Assembly: GCA_933228675.1 (NCBI GenBank)
Contig: OW121740.1
Location: 158,060,691-158,124,690, forward strand
DNA length: 64,000 bases
DNA from: Stomorhina lunata
Taxonomy: Eukaryota > Arthropoda > Insecta > Diptera > Rhiniidae
Direction of reading: 5' to 3'
Shown: positions 35,966 through 47,126 of the stretch, in pieces
Position numbering within the stretch: position 1 is the stretch's first letter
How the letters are laid out: each line of letters begins with the position of its first letter
The notes under the pieces: model-generated
What the model saw: the letters and a program-made list of their open reading frames with translations, nothing else
Told to the model about the DNA's origin: nothing
Database searches by the model: none
Program-made: the position numbers and the translations under genes

Positions 35966-36370
35966 GAAAACTCATCGACAACTTTTCTATAGAAAACTCT
36001 TCCCATCGACAACTTTTCTATAGAAAACTCTTCCCATCGACAACTTTTCTATAGAAAACTCTTCCCATCGACAACTTTTCTATAGAAAACTCTTCCCATC
36101 CACAACTTTTCTATAGAAAACTCTTCCCATCGACAACTTTTTTATAGAAAACTCTTCCCATCGACAACTTTTCTATAGAAAACTCTTCCCATCGACAACT
36201 TTTCTATAGAAAACTCTTCCCATCGACAACTTTTCTATAGAAAACTCTTCCCATCGACAACTTTTCTATAGAAAACTCTTCCCATCGACAACTTTTCTAT
36301 AGAAAACTCTTCCCATCGACAACTTTTCTATAGAAAACTCTTCCCATCGACAACTTTTCTATAGAAAACG
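35966..36370. repeat. 31-bp satellite array, CATCGACAAC subfamily
   Basis: About 13 nearly identical units (CTATAG at 36204 and 36235) joining CATCGACAAC, TTTTCTATAGAAAAC and TCTTCC. It follows the preceding subfamily with a sharp junction at about 35972. The least A/T-rich satellite on the window. Confidence 0.97.
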
Positions 36371-37165
36371 CTTCCTTTAAATCCACTAAAGCCATCAAAA
36401 GCTCGCAATACCTCTTGACACTATTGTAGATCAACTTGTGCACAAAAATAAAAGCAAAATAACCAAATCCAAGTAAACATCACATTATAATTATAATTAA
36501 CTTAACAGCTGGTATATATTGTATCTTAATATGTATCTAAAACCATTCACATATATTAAGTCTATTTATACAATCCATATCCATAAGTACAAGTATTAAC
36601 ATCCATCTAAATCATTATATGTATGAGGTTAGATTTGAGCAAATTTACAAGTTTTGGCTTGTGTCCTTCAGCTATATCCTGCAAACAGGACTAACTACAT
36701 AAATGTATATGCGTTTGTCTTTCTAAATGAATATGTTTGTATGTATTTGTATTTATGTAATGAACTTAAGTTTTATCAGCATGATATTTCACTTGGTTGG
36801 ATTTAAGTACTTACGGGTCAGGTTCAAAGCCAAAGATTCTCGAAATACATATTTATGTTATGTATATCTTGGCTTTCACTAGTTGGGAGGTACATACATA
36901 CACACATACATACGTATAAGTATTTATTTCATGTTTTTGTTCATTTATATCATGTGATTTTTCCAGAAATCATGTCAGCATATAAAATGTATTTGACACA
37001 TTATAATAATGATGTTTTTAGACTGAAATATGTATAGAGATTTTTCATATATATTCTTTGCTCTAGCTGTTGCTAGAGAAGGTCAATTGATAAGGTTTTT
37101 AATAGTCACAAATAAATTGGAAAAATTTGTTATAAGGAAAGCGGCTGTGACCAAAATTTCTTTTT
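36371..37165. other. Unique spacer, no gene recognised
   Basis: Non-repetitive with a small ACAT/ACAC tract at about 36890-36915. No gene recognised. Confidence 0.5.
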
Positions 37166-38000
37166 TCTCTAAATAAAGTAAAAGTAAATTTTTAAAATTT
37201 TTTTTGAAAATTTTCCTCAAAAAATAGTACATTTTTGAAAATTTTCTTAAAAGAATAGTAAATTTTTGAAAATTTTCCTTTAAAAATAGTAAATTTTCGA
37301 AAAATTTCCTATAAAAATAGTAAATTTTCGAAAAATTTCCTATAAAAATAGTAAATTTTTGAAAAATTTCCTATAAAAATAGAAAATTTTCCTATGAAAA
37401 TAGAAAATTTTTGAAAAATTTCCTATAAAAATAGAAAATTTTTGAAAAATTTCCTATAAAAATAGAAAATTTTTGAAAAATTTCCTATAAAAATAGAAAA
37501 TTTTTGAAAAATTTCCTATAAAAATAGAAAATTTTTGAAAAATTTCCTATCAAAATAGAAAATTTTTTTTAAAATTTCCTATAAAATAGAAAATTTTTTA
37601 AAAATTTCCTATAAAAATAGAAAAGTTTTTAAAAATTTCCTATAAAAATAGAAAATTTTTGGAAAATTTCCTATAAAAATAGAAAATTTTTGAAAAATTT
37701 CCTATAAAAATAGAAAGTTTTTAGAAAATTTTCTATAAAAATAGAAAATTTTTGAAAAATTTCCTATAAAAATAGAAAATTTTTGAAAAATTTCCTATAA
37801 AAATAGAAAATTTTTGAAAAATTTCCTATACAAATAGAAAATTTTTGAAAAATTTCCTATAAAAATAGAAAATTTTTGAAAAACTTTTGAATTATAAAAT
37901 TAGGAAATTTCTGAAAAATTTCCTATAAAATTCGGAAATTATTGAAAAATTTTCTATACAAATAAGAAATTTTTGAAAAATTTCCTATAAAAATTTTTGA
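37166..38000. repeat. 31-bp satellite array, CTATTTTTATAGG type, reverse
   Basis: Units read CCTATAAAAATAG plus AAAATTTTTGAAAAATTT, the reverse complement of the array at 31.1-33.0k. Well ordered at about 37390-37560 and 37740-37870, diverged towards both edges. Confidence 0.94.
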
Positions 38001-39450
38001 AGAATTTCCTTTAAAAGCAAAATTTTTGAAGAATTTCCTTTAAATACTAAATTTTTAAAAATTTCCTTTAAGAACTAATTTTTTTTAAAATTTCCTTTAA
38101 AAACCAAATTTTTGAAAAATTTCCTTTAAAACGTAAATTTTTGAAAAATTTTTCAAAAATTTCCTTAAAAATTAAATTTTTGAAAAATTTCCTTTAAAAA
38201 GTAAATTTTTGAAAAATTTTTTTTTAAGGTAAATTTTTAAAAAATGTTCTTTAAAAGATAAATAAAAAAAAATTCCTTTATAAAGTAAATTTTTTGAAAA
38301 ATTTACTTTAAAAGGTCAATTTTTGAAAAATTTCCTTTAGAAAGTAAATTTTTGAAAAATTTCCTTTAAAAAGTAAATTTTTGAAAAATTTCCTTTAAAA
38401 AGTAAATTTTTGAAAAATTTGCTTTAAAAGTAAATTTTTGAAAAATTTTCTAAAAAAGTAAACTTTTGTTATATTTCCTTTAAAAACTAAATTTTTCAAA
38501 AATTTGCTTTAAAAAGTAAATTTTTAAAAAGTTTCCTTTCAAAAATAAATTTTAGAAAAATTTCCTTTATAATTTTTTTTTTTTAATTTCCTTTAAAAAT
38601 TAAATTATTCAAAGATTTCCTTTAAAAAATAAATTTTTGAAAAATTTGCTTTTAAAAGTATTTTGTTAAAAAATTTCCTTTAGGAACAAAATTTTTGAAA
38701 AATTTTCTTTAAAAAGTAAATTTTTCAAAAGTTTCTTTTAAGAAATAAATTTTAGAAATATTTCATTTAAAAAGTAAATTTTTCAAAAATTTTTCAAAAA
38801 TTTCCTTAAAAATTAAATTTTTGAAAAATTTCCTTAAAAATTATATATTTTCAAAATTTTACTGAAAAAGTAAATTTTTTTAAAAAATTTCTTTAAAAAC
38901 TAAATTTCTTAAAAATTTCCTATAAAAAGTAAATTTTTGAAAAATTTCCTATAAAAAGTAAATTTTCGAAAAATTTCCTTAAAAAGTAAATTTTTGAAAA
39001 ATTTCCTATAAAAAGTAAATTTTTGAAAAATTTCCTATAAAAAGTAAATTTTTGAAAAATTTCCTATAAAAAGTAAATTTTTGAAAAATTTCCTATAAAA
39101 AGTAAATTTTTGAAAAATTTCCTATAAAAAGTAAATTTTTGAAAAATTTCCTATAAAAAGTAAATTTTTGAAAAATTTCCTATAAAAAGTAAATTTTTGA
39201 AAAATTTCCTATAAAAAGTAAATTTTTGAAAAATTTCCTATAAAAAGTACATTTTTGAAAAATTTCCTATAAAAAGTAAATTTTTGAAAAATTTCATATA
39301 AAAAGTAAATTTTTGAAAAATTTCCTATAAAAAGTAAATTTTTGAAAAATTTCCTTGAAAGACTAAATTTTTAAAAAGTTGCCTTTAAAAAGTAAATTTT
39401 TGAAAAATTTCCATTAAAAGGTAAATTTCAGAAAAATTTTTTTTTTTTAA
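38001..39450. repeat. 29-bp satellite array, AAAAAGTAAATTTTTG type, reverse
   Basis: Units of about 29 bp (CCTAT at 39063 and 39092) combining AAAAAGTAAATTTTTG with AAAAATTTCCTAT or AAAAATTTCCTTT. The first kilobase is degenerate with CCTTT variants; 38930-39350 is homogeneous with CCTAT. Confidence 0.94.
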
Positions 39451-40980
39451 TATCTTAATTAAAAATTTTTGAGATTCTTTCTTTAATATGAATTAATTAA
39501 CTTAATATGAATTTTTATAATTTTAAGTAACTTTCTAATCTGCCCATACCACAATTAGACCTCAAAACATCAAGTTTGCTTATCACTTTAACAAGAAATA
39601 AAGGAACAACAGCAAATAAACGAAATAAAAAAGACTTTAGAATAAATGCAAAAGCATCAAAACTTTCATTTCTATGTAATTCATCATTTTTGGAAAACTA
39701 CAAAAGAATTAAATAAACAACGAAACGAAACACCGCAGGGTCCTTTATAAGTCCTTTTTGCATTAAACAACAAAAAAAAAAGAAGAGAACAAATAACATG
39801 AATTTGTGTAAGGGTAGTTAGTTTTCAAGTACGAGTTAACTTTTCTATTACTTGGATGTGGATGTGAGTAGTACCTACGAGTATTATGACAAAGTAAGTT
39901 TTAAACTCATTTCCTGCTCAACGAAATTCTTTTATTTTATTTTGGTTTTTATGCGTAAAAATTTAATAACATTCCATTTAAGTTGAAAAAGTAAAAAAGT
40001 GCTCATTCGCATTCTGGAACGTACATTAACTCAAATAAAGTTAAGTAAGAGTAAAAACGTCAACAAAACAAGAGAACACACACACACAAAGAAAGTGAAA
40101 GTCCTTGACAAATAAAGGTCCTTACAGTACTTTGGTGCTTATGAACCCATACACATCATTTGTATACACACACATACGAAGTAACGGTGATGTTTACTTG
40201 TGTATTCCCTTCAACATATGGACTTGAGCTCGTATGAAGTTGGATTTTTTGTTGTTATGAGAAAACAAAAAAATGTTAAAAAGGGTGAATATTTTATGCA
40301 CCGATGGATGGATATAAAACCAGCAACAGGATATTTGTATTTCTTCTTAAAACTTTGAACAGTGCGTGGAAGGAATAATAAGAATTCAAAAAATTCTTTA
40401 GAGAAAAATGCATGTTCAAATTTTTTATTAGTAAAAAGTTGAAAAAGAAAAAAAAATTTTCCAGAACAAATCTCCTTTAAAATAAAATAGTAATGCATTT
40501 TCTGTGTAAAATATTATTGCTAATTAAATTCACTTTAAAAGCCATTCTTTAACTGGAATTGACTTTAAATAACTTTCCATATCCTTTTCTGTAATCCTCA
40601 CATTCATGGAATTTTACTTTTAGTTCAAATCATGCCAACCCTATGGAGACCATAAAATAGTTTTTCCATTTAAATAAAATTATTTCTTAACTTTAAATAA
40701 ATCCTGGAATTTAACTTTATTTGTAAAAAATCAAAATTCAATGAAATGTAAAAATACATTTGAAAAATTTATAAGAATTTTATAGAATGAATTTTAAGTA
40801 AAAGAAATTGGTAGGATTTTAAATCTATGAATATATTAAAAAGAAATATTTGGAATTCTTAGTATTATTTACAATAAATTTAAGTCCAAAATTTTCAGTT
40901 TATGTAAATTGGGAGTAAGTGAATGAATAAATTCTCAAAAGGTGATAAATTAAAATTATTTTTAATTGTTTAAATTAAAA
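39451..40980. other. Unique spacer, no gene recognised
   Basis: Non-repetitive A/T-rich DNA with a short (CA)n run at about 40079-40088. A minus-strand 95-codon ORF (40211-40498) is F/K/L-rich with no recognised motif. Confidence 0.5.
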
Positions 40981-42010
40981 AAAAAACTTCCTATAAAAAT
41001 AGGAAATTTTTGAAAAATTTCATATAAAAAAGGAAATTTTTAAAAATTTCATATAAAAAAGGAAATTTTCTAAAATTTCATATAAAAAATGAAATTTTCA
41101 AAAATTTCATATAAAAATAGTAAATTTTTGAAAAAATTCCTATAAAAATAGAAAAATTTTGAAAAATTTTCTATAATAATAGGAAATTTGCTATAAAAAT
41201 ATGAAATTTTTGAAAAATTTGCTATACAAATATGAAATTTTTGAAAAATGTCAATTTTTGAAAAATTTCCTATAAAAATAGGAAATTTTTGAAAAATTTC
41301 CTATCAAAATAGGAAATTTTTGAAAAATTTCCTTTAAATATAGGAAATTTTTGAAAAAAACTCCTATAAAAATAGGAAATTTTTGAAAAAACTCCTATAA
41401 AAATGGGAAATTTTTGAAAAAACTCCTATAAAAATAGGAAATTTTTGAAAAAACTCCTATAAAAATAGGAAATTTTTGAAAAAAACTCCTATAAAAATAG
41501 GAAATTTTTGAAAATTTTCCTATAAAAATAGGAAATTTTTGAAAAATTTCATATTAAAATAGGAAATTTTTGAAAAATTTCCTATAAAAATAGGAAATTT
41601 TTGAAAAATTTCCTATAAAAATAGGAGTTTTTTGAAAAATTTCCTATAAAAATAGGAATTTTTTGAAAAATTTCCTATAAAAATAGGAATTTTTTGAAAA
41701 ATTTCCTATAAAAATAGGAAATTTTTGAAAAATTTCCTATAAAAATAGGAAATTTTTGAAAAATTTCCTATAAAAATAGGAAATTTTTGAAAAATTTCCT
41801 ATAAAAATAGGAAATTTTTGAAAAATTTCCTATAAAAATAGGAAATTTTTGAAAAATTTCCTATAAAAATAGGAAATTTTTGAAAAATTTCCTATAAAAA
41901 TAGGAAATTTTTGAAAAATTTCCTATAAAAATAGGAAATTTTTGAAAAATTTCCTATAAAAATAGGAAATTTTTGAAAAATTTCCTATAAAAATAGGAAA
42001 TTTTTGAAAA
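40981..42010. repeat. 31-bp satellite array, CTATTTTTATAGG type, reverse
   Basis: Units read CCTATAAAAATAGG plus AAATTTTTGAAAAATTT with an exact 31-bp step (41705, 41736). Positions 41700-42000 are virtually perfect. A subfamily with AAAAACTCC in place of AAATTTCC is clustered at 41350-41490. Confidence 0.96.
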
Positions 42011-43580
42011 ATAAAAAAATTTCCTAAAAAAGTAAGTTTTCAAAAAAAAAAAAAAAAATTCTTAAAAAAAGAAATTTCTGAAAATTTTACATAGAATAGT
42101 AAATTTTTAAAAAAATTTTGTTAGAAAAGTAATATTTTAAAAATTACCCTAGACATTGAAATGTTTAAAAAATTTTTGAAAATTTCCATAAAAAAAAATT
42201 AATATAAATTCGATTAAAAAAGTAAACTTTTGAAAAATTTGCTTAAAAAGTAAATTTTAAAAGAGTTTCCTTAAAGGAAATTTTTCAAAAATTTACTTTT
42301 TTAAGGAAATTTTTCAAAAATTTACTTTTTAAAGGGAATTTTTCAAAAATTTACTTTTTGAAGGATTTTTTTTTAAATTTACTTTTGAAAGGAAATTTTT
42401 CAAAAATTTACTTTTTAAAGGAAATTTTTCAAAAATCTACTTTTTAAAGGAAATTTTTCAAAAATTTACTGTTTAAAGGAAATTTTTCAAAAATTTACTG
42501 TTTAAAGGAAATTTTTCAAAAATTAACTTTTTAAAGGAAATTTTTCAAAAATTTACTTTTCAAAGAATTTTTTTTTAATTTACTTTTTAAAGGAAATTTT
42601 TCAAAAAGGAAATTTTTCAAAAATTTATTTTTTAAAGAAAATTTTCAAAAATTTTCTTTTTAAAGGAAATTTTTTAAAAATTTACTTTTTAAAGGAAATT
42701 TTTCAAAAATTTACTTTTTAAAGGAAATTTTTCAAAAAATTTTTTTTAAAAAGTAAATTTTTAAAAAATTTAAAAATTTACTTTTTAAGGAAATTTTTAA
42801 AAATATTAATTTATAAAGGAAATTTTTCAAAAATTTACTTTTTAAGGAAATTTTTAAAAATATTAATTTATAAAGGAAATTTTTCAAAAATTTACTTTTT
42901 AAAAGAAATTTTTCAAAAATTTACTTTTAAAAGGAAATTTTTCAAAAATTTACTTTTTAAAGGAAATTTTTCAAAAATTTACTTTTTAAAGGAAATTTTT
43001 CGAAAATTTACTTTTTAAAGGAAATTTTTAAAAAATTTACTTTTATAAGGAAATTTTTTAAAAATTTACTTTTAAAAGACATTTTTCAAAAATTTACTTC
43101 TATATGGAAATTTTTCAAAAATTTGGTTTTTAAAGGAAATTTTTCACAAATTTACTTTTTAAAGGAAATTTTTCAAAAATTTGGTTTTTAGAGGAAATTC
43201 TTCAAAAATTTACTTTTTAAAGGAAATTTTTCAAAAAGGAAATTCTTCAAAAATTTACTTTTTAAAGAAAATTTTAAAAAAATTTACTTTTTAATAAAAT
43301 TTTTAAAAATATTAATTTATAAAGGATTTTTTTTTAAAATTTACTTTTGAAAGGAAATTTTTCAAAAATTTACTTTTTAAAACACATTTTTTAAAAAATT
43401 TACTTTAATAAGGAATTTTTTCAAAAATTTGGTTTTTAAGGGAAATTTTTCAAAAATTTACTATATAAAGGAAATTTGGCAAAAATTTACTTTATAAAGG
43501 AAATTTTTCACAAATTTACTTTTTAAAGGAAATTTCCAAAAATTTGGTTTTTAAAGGAAATTTTAAAAAAAATTTTATTC
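42011..43580. repeat. 29-bp satellite array, ACTTTTTAAAGG type, forward
   Basis: After a degenerate turn-over zone (42011-42250), 29-bp units combining ACTTTTTAAAGG with AAATTTTTCAAAAATTT run to 43580. This is the reverse complement of the array at 38.0-39.4k. Local multi-unit duplications occur (for example the 'aaatattaatttataaagg' variant at 42793 and 42858). Confidence 0.94.
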
Positions 43581-44274
43581 CATGGGAAGGTCATGTTTCT
43601 AAAATTAATGAGTTAGAAGATTAAAATGACTCTCTTTTGGGATTAGTCAGTTGTGAAGGATGTTTCAGTTGTTCAAATTTGTTTTTCAATTTTTACACTT
43701 TTTAACGACTTAAATTGAAAAATAACACTTGTTCGATTTTTTTTATAGTTAATTATTTTGGTATAAATTTTGTTTAAAAAATGTTTGTAAAAAAAATTTC
43801 ATTTATTTAAAGTTTTTGTCACTGCTTTTTTTTAAACTAATTTAAGTTTTAAATTTAACACAAAATTTTATATTTTACAAAGTTTAAGTTTTTTTTATTC
43901 CAAAAATTTAATATTTCAAAAATTGCAAGGCATATCTACATTTACTAATTATTACTGCGTCCTTAATCTGAATTTTATTACCCAAAACAAAAAGTAAACA
44001 AATTTTATTGAACTGCAATATTTTTTTTTAAATTAAAGGTCAGTTTTTTTTCTTCATACGCAACCACAAACAATCTGGCATTACATTTATTATAACAAGT
44101 TCCCAATACAAACTTGGCAGCACTTAATGATCAAAATCATTTAGTTCTTGCTTAGCCAAGCCAAGCACCTTGAGAACATGTTTTAGTACCTAACATTTGT
44201 TGTTGCATGATAAGCTTTTTACTCGTAAACAACAGCTGACAAGTTTGCAGCTGTTTTTGTTTTAGTACCAATTC
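43581..44274. other. Upstream flank of timeout
   Basis: Non-repetitive sequence between the last upstream satellite and the timeout start. A/T content drops after about 44050. A 64-codon minus-strand ORF (44152-44346) has no recognised motif and overlaps the likely promoter. Confidence 0.45.
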
Positions 44275-44283
44275 GGCGCGAAA
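44275..44283 (-). promoter_or_regulatory. E2F-type site upstream of timeout
   Basis: The plus-strand GGCGCGAAA is TTTCGCGCC on the minus strand, matching the E2F consensus TTTSSCGC. It lies about 255 bp upstream of the timeout start codon, in the least A/T-rich flank of the region. E2F control is common for replication-fork genes. Function here is inferred from sequence only. Confidence 0.5.
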
Positions 44284-44537
44284 TTGTTGACATGTGTTTT
44301 TTGTTTTTGCATTCAAGTTTTGTTTACTAATTGTTGCGGTTGGCAAATTTTTCGTTTGTGGAAATATATTTAAGAGTTTTGTAGTTATTGTGAGGAAAAG
44401 TAAAGAAATTCGATTAGATTTCGGTTAAAAAATTGCATGAAAAACAATTGAGTTTAGTTTCGGTTAAACGCGAGTGTTAGTGATAAAGTGCGTCCGTCTG
44501 TCTAAAATTATACGGTTTCGGTTGATATTTTCTCACA

Positions 44538-44639
44538 ATGTCAGTTTTATTGGCCGATATCGATGCTACTTGTGCGGCATTAGGTTACTCCGATGGCCAA
44601 AGATATCAGGCTGAGCCTGATGCCATTCAGGGATTAAAG
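44538..44639 (+). CDS. timeout: timeout, coding exon 1 (Timeless N-terminal start)
   Basis: Encodes the first 34 residues: MSVLLADIDATCAALGYSDG, then QRYQAEPDAIQGLK. The LG(Y/C)xxGxxYxxEPDA pattern is the conserved start of Timeless family proteins and matches the timeout/mammalian TIMELESS branch better than the circadian tim branch. The start codon has a good insect context (cacaATG). The exon ends at a phase-0 GT donor (AAG|gtaaaa), and the next exon continues the domain in frame. Timeout is a nuclear replication-fork protection protein that works with Tipin in fork stability, checkpoint signalling and cohesion, with a reported light-input role in Drosophila. The 5' UTR probably starts somewhere after the TATA-like atatatttaag at about 44364. 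Confidence 0.85.
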
Positions 44640-44690
44640 GTAAAATTAAGCAAGCAATGGCTGTCTTAAGATGCCAAATTACTTTAATTG

Positions 44691-45486
44691 TACCCTTCAC
44701 CTCCATAGTCGGAAAGGGTATTATAAGTTTCTGCTTATGTATGTAACGCATAGAAATATTTGTCTTAGATCCACCTTTTAGTATACCAATAGGTTTAGAA
44801 TCACTTTTTGAGTCGATTTAGCGATGTCCGTCCGTCCCTCCGTCTGACTGGCTGGACCCCCATATTAACCTTGTAATCAAACTACAGGTCGCAATTCTGA
44901 AGATAATTTGATTAAATTTGGAACAGATCATTTTTTTGATAATGGGATAATGGCTATTGAAATTCGTCAAAATCGTTCCATTATTTACGGTACCTCCCAT
45001 AGGTCCCACTACCCGGAATTCATATATTGGCCAGAAATACCAATATTTTTCAATGAAATTTACAACAAATACTGCTTATGTAAACTAAAATCACTGTACC
45101 AAATTTCGTTGAAATCGGTCCACATTTGACCATAGCTCCCATACTAACTCTTCTGTTAAAACGCACTAAATGAGACAAAAACAAATAAAAAGGCTCATTA
45201 ATCTGAAGATAATTGAGAATTTTGAGTTTATTTTTCGCATACGTAATTTTTGTATAAACTGTAATAAATTTCAAGATAATCGGTCCACATTTGACCCTAG
45301 CCCCCATATAAGTCAAAATGACAAAAACAGCTTAAATAAATAAGTTTTGAGAAAATGTTTGTATGATGACAAAATTTAGCAAATAGGTATTTGTCTTTAT
45401 ACAGGAAAAATAACACTTTTGAACTTAGTGTTGAAGGGTATCGTATGGTCGAGCTTGGCCGACTATAGCACTTTCTTACTTGTTTT
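44691..45486 (+). mobile_element. mini-me/DINE-1-like element, copy E
   Basis: Complete copy in timeout intron 1, same strand as the gene. Starts TACCCTTCACCTCCATAG (stem partly mutated), has the tract GTCCGTCCCTCCGTCTGACTGG at about 44827-44848 and ends CTTACTTGTTTT. It keeps the conserved internal reading phrase intact (44950-45129). Confidence 0.85.
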
Positions 45487-45639
45487 ATCTTGACATTTTT
45501 GATACAAGTGCAAATGGATAATCGATATTGAAAACTTATCATTTTGAAGAAGAAAAATTTTATATCAGATTTTGAACTACCAATAGTTCAAACATGACCT
45601 ACATAAAATATTTAAAATTGTTCTGATAAAACACGGAAC

Positions 45640-46257
45640 AATTTTTCAAAAATTTCTAATTTTTATAGGAAATTTTTCAAACATTTCTTATTTCCATACG
45701 AAATTTTTTAAAAATTTATTATTTCTATAGGAAATTTTTCAAAAATTTTCTATTTTTATAAAAAATTTTTCAAAAATTTTCTATTTTTAAAAGAAATTTT
45801 TTAAAAATTTCCTATTAAATAGAAAATTTATAAAAAAAGTTCCTATTTTTATAGGAAAATTTTCTAAAATTTCCTATTTTTATAGGAAATTTTTCAAAAA
45901 TTTCCCTTATAGGAAATTTTTTAAAAATTTCCTGTTTTTATAAGAAATTTTTTAAAAATGTTCTATTTTTATAGGAAATTTTTCAAAAATTTCCTATTTT
46001 TATAGGAAATTTTTCAAAAATTTCCTATTTTTATAGGAAATTTTTCAAAAATTTCAAAAATTTCCTATTTTTATAGGAAATTTTTCAAAAATTTCCTATT
46101 GTTATAGGAAATTTTTAAAAAATTTCCTATTTTTATAGGAAATTTTTCAAAAATTTCCTATTTTTGTAGGAAATTTTTCAAAAATTTCCTATTTTTATAG
46201 GAAATTTTTAAAAAATTTTATGGGAAAATTTTCAAAATTTTTCTTATTTTTATAGGA
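45640..46257. repeat. 31-bp satellite block in timeout intron 1
   Basis: About 20 units of CTATTTTTATAGG plus AAATTTTTCAAAAATTTC, forward orientation like the array at 31.1-33.0k. It runs directly into the truncated mini-me copy F at 46258 with no spacer. Confidence 0.95.
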
Positions 46258-46574
46258 AAGTGAGACAAAAATCACTAAAACGCTAGTAAATCTAAAGATA
46301 ATGAGAATTTCAAGTTTATTTTTTGCAATTTCAAGTTTAATTTTTGCAACAACTGTAATTAATTTGCCAAATTTCGAAATTTGACCCTAGCTCTCATATA
46401 AGTCCAAATGACGGAAACAGCTTAAATATATAAGTTTTGAGAAAATGTTTATATAATGCAAAATTTAGCAAGTATTTGTTTTTATACGAAAAAAAAAAAC
46501 ACCTTTTGAACTTAGTGGTGAAGGGTATCGTATGGTCGGGCTTGACCGACTATAGCACTTTCTTACTTGTTTTT
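46258..46574 (+). mobile_element. mini-me/DINE-1-like element, copy F (5'-truncated)
   Basis: Starts abruptly inside the element at GTGAGACAAAAATCACTAAA and ends with the canonical CACTTTCTTACTTGTTTT. The first ~480 bp are missing, and the satellite block occupies that side. A small internal duplication ('atttcaagttta.tttttgcaa' twice at about 46307-46350) is present. Confidence 0.85.
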
Positions 46575-46802
46575 GTTGTTATTGTTGGGTACTAATACAT
46601 GTTTGCCATTATCATTTAGAGCTGACTCAACCTTTTTGTAAATTATATGGGCTTGATTGATTTTTCATTGGTCTAGCACATCCCTCCTCCCTTATACCTT
46701 AAAGAAACATCAATTACTCTTATTTTTATATATACATACATATTTATTCATTTTCATTTAACCCTATTCCTTTAATTTTCTTCATTCATTTTGCATTTTT
46801 AG

Positions 46803-47126
46803 CATCTCATTTGGATTTTACGTCGTGATTTGGATAATCATGAGTATCGTCGCCATTTGGGTCGTGCCAAGGTCTTGCAAACGGATTTGGTCTATATGCT
46901 GCCTGACTATGTTGACGATGATGAATATGCCGATGTCCTCATACGTCTTCTTGTTATTCTAACAAATCCCACATTGTTGCTGTATCGTGATGGGCCACCC
47001 AAGGATAATCATGGTCGCAAGGTTTTCCTTGAGCTCATTGATATTCTGCAGGGCTATAAAAATGCCTTTACACGTGATAAAATATGGTCGGCTCTGTTTG
47101 GCAAATTAAAGAAATCATTAGAAATT
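46803..47126 (+). CDS. timeout: timeout, coding exon 2 (Timeless N-terminal domain)
   Basis: Encodes 108 residues in phase 0 from exon 1, from HLIWILRRDLDNHEYRRHLG to GKLKKSLEI. Landmarks of the Timeless N-terminal domain are visible: LGRAKVLQTDLVYMLPDY, an acidic VDDDEYADV linker, IRLLVILTNPTLLLYRDG, and FLELIDILQGYKNAF. The strong GTAAGT donor at 47127 ends it; an apparent stop soon after lies in the intron. Exons 1-2 together give 142 residues of a protein that in flies is well over 1000, so most of the gene lies beyond the window. The coding sequence is clearly less A/T-rich than its surroundings, and no frameshift or stop interrupts it. The circadian paralogue tim is a less likely match. 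Confidence 0.88.

Larger units (their letters stand above)
44640..46802 (+). other. timeout: timeout intron 1
   Basis: GT donor at 44640 and AG acceptor at 46801-46802 preceded by a pyrimidine-rich tract (ttttcttcattcattttgcatttttag). At 2163 bp it consists largely of inserted DNA: a complete mini-me copy, a 31-bp satellite block and a truncated mini-me copy, all listed separately. The unique remainder (44641-44690, 45487-45639, 46575-46802) shows nothing further. Confidence 0.8.

Noticed and set aside
44538..47126. Circadian timeless (tim) instead of timeout
   Set aside because: The N-terminal pattern and the LGRAKVLQTDL and LTNPTLLLY segments fit the timeout/TIMELESS branch better. A tree with full-length proteins would settle it.
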